Positions 5,956-7,959 of a stretch of 7,959 nucleotides of DNA are shown here, one piece after another; position 1 is the stretch's first letter; each line of letters starts with the position of its first letter. Below the pieces are notes generated by a model. The model was given only the letters and a program-made list of their open reading frames with translations, made no database searches and had not been told where the DNA came from. Where the stretch lies: contig CAZFPO010000127.1 in assembly GCA_964521105.1 (NCBI GenBank), positions 1 to 7,959 of the forward strand. The letters run 5' to 3'. A program made the position numbers and the translations under genes. The stretch comes from JAQUGA01 sp964521105 (GTDB taxonomy: Bacteria > Bacteroidota > Bacteroidia > Bacteroidales > WCHB1-69).

Positions 5956-7308
5956 ATGAATATTCATTTTATAGCCATTGGTGGCAGTACGATGCACAAT
6001 TTAGCCATTGCCTTGCACAATAAAGGATACAAAATTACGGGATCGGACGATGAAATATTTGAACCGGCAAAAAGCAGATTGGATAGGCTTGGAATTTTGC
6101 CAGAGCATTTTGGATGGTTTCCCGAAAAAATCACTTCAGATCTCGATGCCATTGTTTTAGGAATGCATGCCCGCGAGGATAATCCGGAATTGCTAAAAGC
6201 AAAAGAGTTGGGTATTAAAATTTATTCATTCCCTGAATTTTTATACGAGCAATCAAAAAACAAAAAACGGGTTGTAATTGGTGGAAGTCATGGCAAAACA
6301 ACCATTACAGCGATGATTTTACATGTACTTCAACTTCAAAAAATAAAGTTTGATTACATGGTAGGAGCTCAACTCGACGGTTTTGATGTAATGGTAAAAC
6401 TTAGCGAAGATGCTCCGGTAATTATTCTCGAAGGAGATGAATACCTGACATCACCCATTGACCGGCGTCCGAAATTTTGGGTTTATCAACCTCAAGTTGC
6501 CGTTATTAGTGGCATCGCATGGGATCATTATAATGTTTTTCCGACATTCGATATTTACAAAGATCAATTTCTGACTTTTGCTAACTTAATTCCAAATGAT
6601 GGTGCATTAATTTATTGCAATCACGATGAAAACGTTTGTGAGGTAGCTTTAAAAGCAAGCTGTAAAACAAAAATCCCTTATGGAATTCCAGAATCAGAAA
6701 TTAAAGATAACACCACCTTTATAAAATATCAAAACAAAAGTTATCCTTTATCGGTATTTGGTAATCACAATTTGATGAATATTGAAGCAGCACGAAATGT
6801 TTGCAATCAATTAGGAATCGAAAATGATGCGTTTTATTCAAGTATTTCGAGTTTTGCTGGGGCTTCTAAACGATTAGAAAAAATTGCAGAATCAACAGAT
6901 TATGTTGTTTTTAAAGACTTTGCTCATTCTCCGTCAAAAGTAGCAGCAACCATTAATGCCGTTGCAGGTCAGTTTCCCGAAAAAGAACTTATAGCAGTGC
7001 TGGAGTTACACACATACAGCAGTTTGAATGCAGAATTTTTAGCACAATATAAAGGAGCAATGGACGAAGCCGATATACCCGTTGTTTATTTAGACAATCA
7101 CGCTTTAGAGATAAAAAAACTTCCTCCTTTGAGTGTGGATATTATTCGCGAAAAATTTTGCAACCCTAAAATAAAAGTTTTCAACGAAAAGGTCTCTTTA
7201 GAAGAGTTTTTACATCAAATTTCGCCCAATAATAAAGCCTTTCTATTTATGAGTTCGGGTAATTTTGCCGGACTGAATTTAGTGGAAATTTATAAAACAA
7301 AATCTTAA
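5956..7308 (+). CDS. mpl: UDP-N-acetylmuramate:L-Ala-gamma-D-Glu-meso-DAP ligase (Mpl), peptidoglycan recycling
   Basis: A 450-residue Mur-ligase-family protein, the usual length for Mpl. It opens with a Rossmann segment typical of MurC/Mpl (MNIHFIAIGGSTMHNLAIAL, then GSDDEIFEP), followed by the ATP P-loop GGSHGKTT (109-116), the acidic LEGDEY (158-163), SGIAWDH (185-191), the hinge motif GNHNLMN (269-275), KRLE (306-309) and the C-terminal DFAHSPSKV (321-329) and SSGNFAG (433-439). Mpl joins recovered murein tripeptide to UDP-MurNAc using ATP, in the cytoplasm. MurC is the nearest alternative, but the DFAH motif, the SSGNFAG end and the isolated location away from a division/cell-wall cluster favour Mpl. 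It is transcribed divergently from the MBL operon, from its own promoter. Confidence 0.85.
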   Translation: MNIHFIAIGGSTMHNLAIALHNKGYKITGSDDEIFEPAKSRLDRLGILPEHFGWFPEKITSDLDAIVLGMHAREDNPELLKAKELGIKIYSFPEFLYEQSKNKKRVVIGGSHGKTTITAMILHVLQLQKIKFDYMVGAQLDGFDVMVKLSEDAPVIILEGDEYLTSPIDRRPKFWVYQPQVAVISGIAWDHYNVFPTFDIYKDQFLTFANLIPNDGALIYCNHDENVCEVALKASCKTKIPYGIPESEIKDNTTFIKYQNKSYPLSVFGNHNLMNIEAARNVCNQLGIENDAFYSSISSFAGASKRLEKIAESTDYVVFKDFAHSPSKVAATINAVAGQFPEKELIAVLELHTYSSLNAEFLAQYKGAMDEADIPVVYLDNHALEIKKLPPLSVDIIREKFCNPKIKVFNEKVSLEEFLHQISPNNKAFLFMSSGNFAGLNLVEIYKTKS

Positions 7309-7349
7309 ATCAATTTAAAAGAATTTAACGTTTTATCAGTACACCAAAA

Positions 7350-7381
7350 TTTGTATTAATTTTGTTTTATAATTAATTTTG
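7350..7381 (+). promoter_or_regulatory. Strong consensus promoter for the DUF1573 gene
   Basis: TTTG (7350-7353), exactly 20 bases, then TAATTTTG (7374-7381): an essentially perfect Bacteroidota -33/-7 promoter. The start would be near 7388, leaving a leader of roughly 18 bases before the ATG at 7406. A second TAATTTTG lies inside the spacer (7357-7364), 17 bases upstream, but has no matching -33 box. Confidence 0.75.
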
Positions 7382-7405
7382 AACAATCATTTTAAAAACA
7401 ATACC

Positions 7406-7959
7406 ATGAAAACAAGAATCTTCTATTTGTCAATTGTTTTATTTGCTATGAGCGCCAGTATTTTTGCTCAAAAAGCTCCGGCTATCAAATTTACTTCACT
7501 AACTTTCGACTATGGAATAATAAAAGAAGAAGAAGGAAAAAAAGAGTGCACTTTTGAATTCACTAATACCGGAAACGATGATTTATTAGTTACGAATGTT
7601 CGTGCATCTTGTGGTTGTACTACTTCTGATTTTACAAAAACACCGGTAAAACCTGGTAAAAAAGGTTATGTAAAAGCAACTTACGATCCCGCTAATCGTC
7701 CCGGCGAATTTAATAAATCCTTAACTGTAGTTACAAATGATCCAAATAATGAAAACATCAACCTTTTTATAAAAGGAAATGTTACTCCCAAACCAAAAAC
7801 TAAATTAGACGAATATCCATTAGAACAAGGTCGTTTGCGTTTTGTTACCAACCATTTAAGTTTATATTTAACCAACACCCAAACCAAAACCGATACATTC
7901 CGAATTTACAACAACTCTGATATTGTAATGGAATTTAATTTCGAATCGGTTCCTCAACA
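7406..7959 (+). CDS. Exported DUF1573 domain protein, N-terminal part (runs off the window)
   Basis: An open frame from ATG 7406 continues to the right edge without a stop: 184 codons and part of another. It starts with a type I signal peptide (MKTRIFYLSIVLFAMSASIFA, cut likely before QKAP). Next is a DUF1573-type immunoglobulin-like domain: FDYGIIKEEEG, then FTNTGNDDLLVTNVRASCGCTT with Cys69 and Cys71 in the family's SCGCT signature, then a YDP...PGEFNKSLTV strand and TNDP (about 25-125). A second similar beta domain appears to begin near residue 140 (GRLRFVTNHLSLY). DUF1573 proteins are very common in Bacteroidota and are thought to be periplasmic or surface-associated; their role is not established. 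The full protein is probably about twice the visible length. Confidence 0.9.
   Translation, partial: MKTRIFYLSIVLFAMSASIFAQKAPAIKFTSLTFDYGIIKEEEGKKECTFEFTNTGNDDLLVTNVRASCGCTTSDFTKTPVKPGKKGYVKATYDPANRPGEFNKSLTVVTNDPNNENINLFIKGNVTPKPKTKLDEYPLEQGRLRFVTNHLSLYLTNTQTKTDTFRIYNNSDIVMEFNFESVPQ

Noticed and set aside
6901..6945. Ser in place of the second His in the Mpl C-terminal motif (DFAHSPSKV against DFAHHP in the Escherichia coli form, from memory)
   Set aside because: I believe this variant is common in Bacteroidota homologues and all other ligase motifs are intact, so it is not evidence of inactivation.

Overview
The window reads as a chromosomal segment of an anaerobic, amino-acid-fermenting member of the Bacteroidota. 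Evidence: AT-rich DNA, start codons without clear Shine-Dalgarno sequences, several TAnnTTTG-type -7 promoter elements typical of this phylum, a Bacteroidota-style Mpl/Mur ligase, and a DUF1573 protein with its SCGCT motif.

Region 1 (1-2057, + strand) is the tail of a catabolic operon. It holds the last 42 codons of a protein resembling the B12-binding beta subunit of lysine 5,6-aminomutase (KamE), then the B subunit of a 3-oxoacid (acetoacetate) CoA-transferase, then a thiolase. These fit the end of lysine fermentation: acetoacetate is activated to acetoacetyl-CoA by CoA transfer and cleaved to two acetyl-CoA. The CoA-transferase A subunit is not next to its partner. A strong hairpin closes the operon.

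Region 2 (2058-4528, + strand) is an AT-richer accessory patch of orphan genes between conserved metabolic genes. It contains: a near-identical 33-bp promoter-like repeat in two copies; a short promoter-hairpin unit with no gene; a lipoprotein-type gene whose export signal is cut from its body by an in-frame TAG; a 38-codon frame without an ATG that ends in an ATGA overlap with the next gene; a MORN-2-repeat protein resembling YwqK-type immunity proteins; and a small exported protein of unknown function. My reading is a worn-down polymorphic-toxin immunity cassette or immunity reservoir. This is inference, because no intact toxin is present.

Region 3 (4529-5850, - strand) is a two-gene operon: an MBL-fold hydrolase related to lactonases, then a PaaI-like hotdog thioesterase.

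Region 4 (5851-7959, + strand) starts at a divergent promoter region and holds a peptidoglycan-recycling ligase (mpl) and the first 184 codons of an exported DUF1573 protein, which has the best promoter in the window (TTTG-N20-TAATTTTG).
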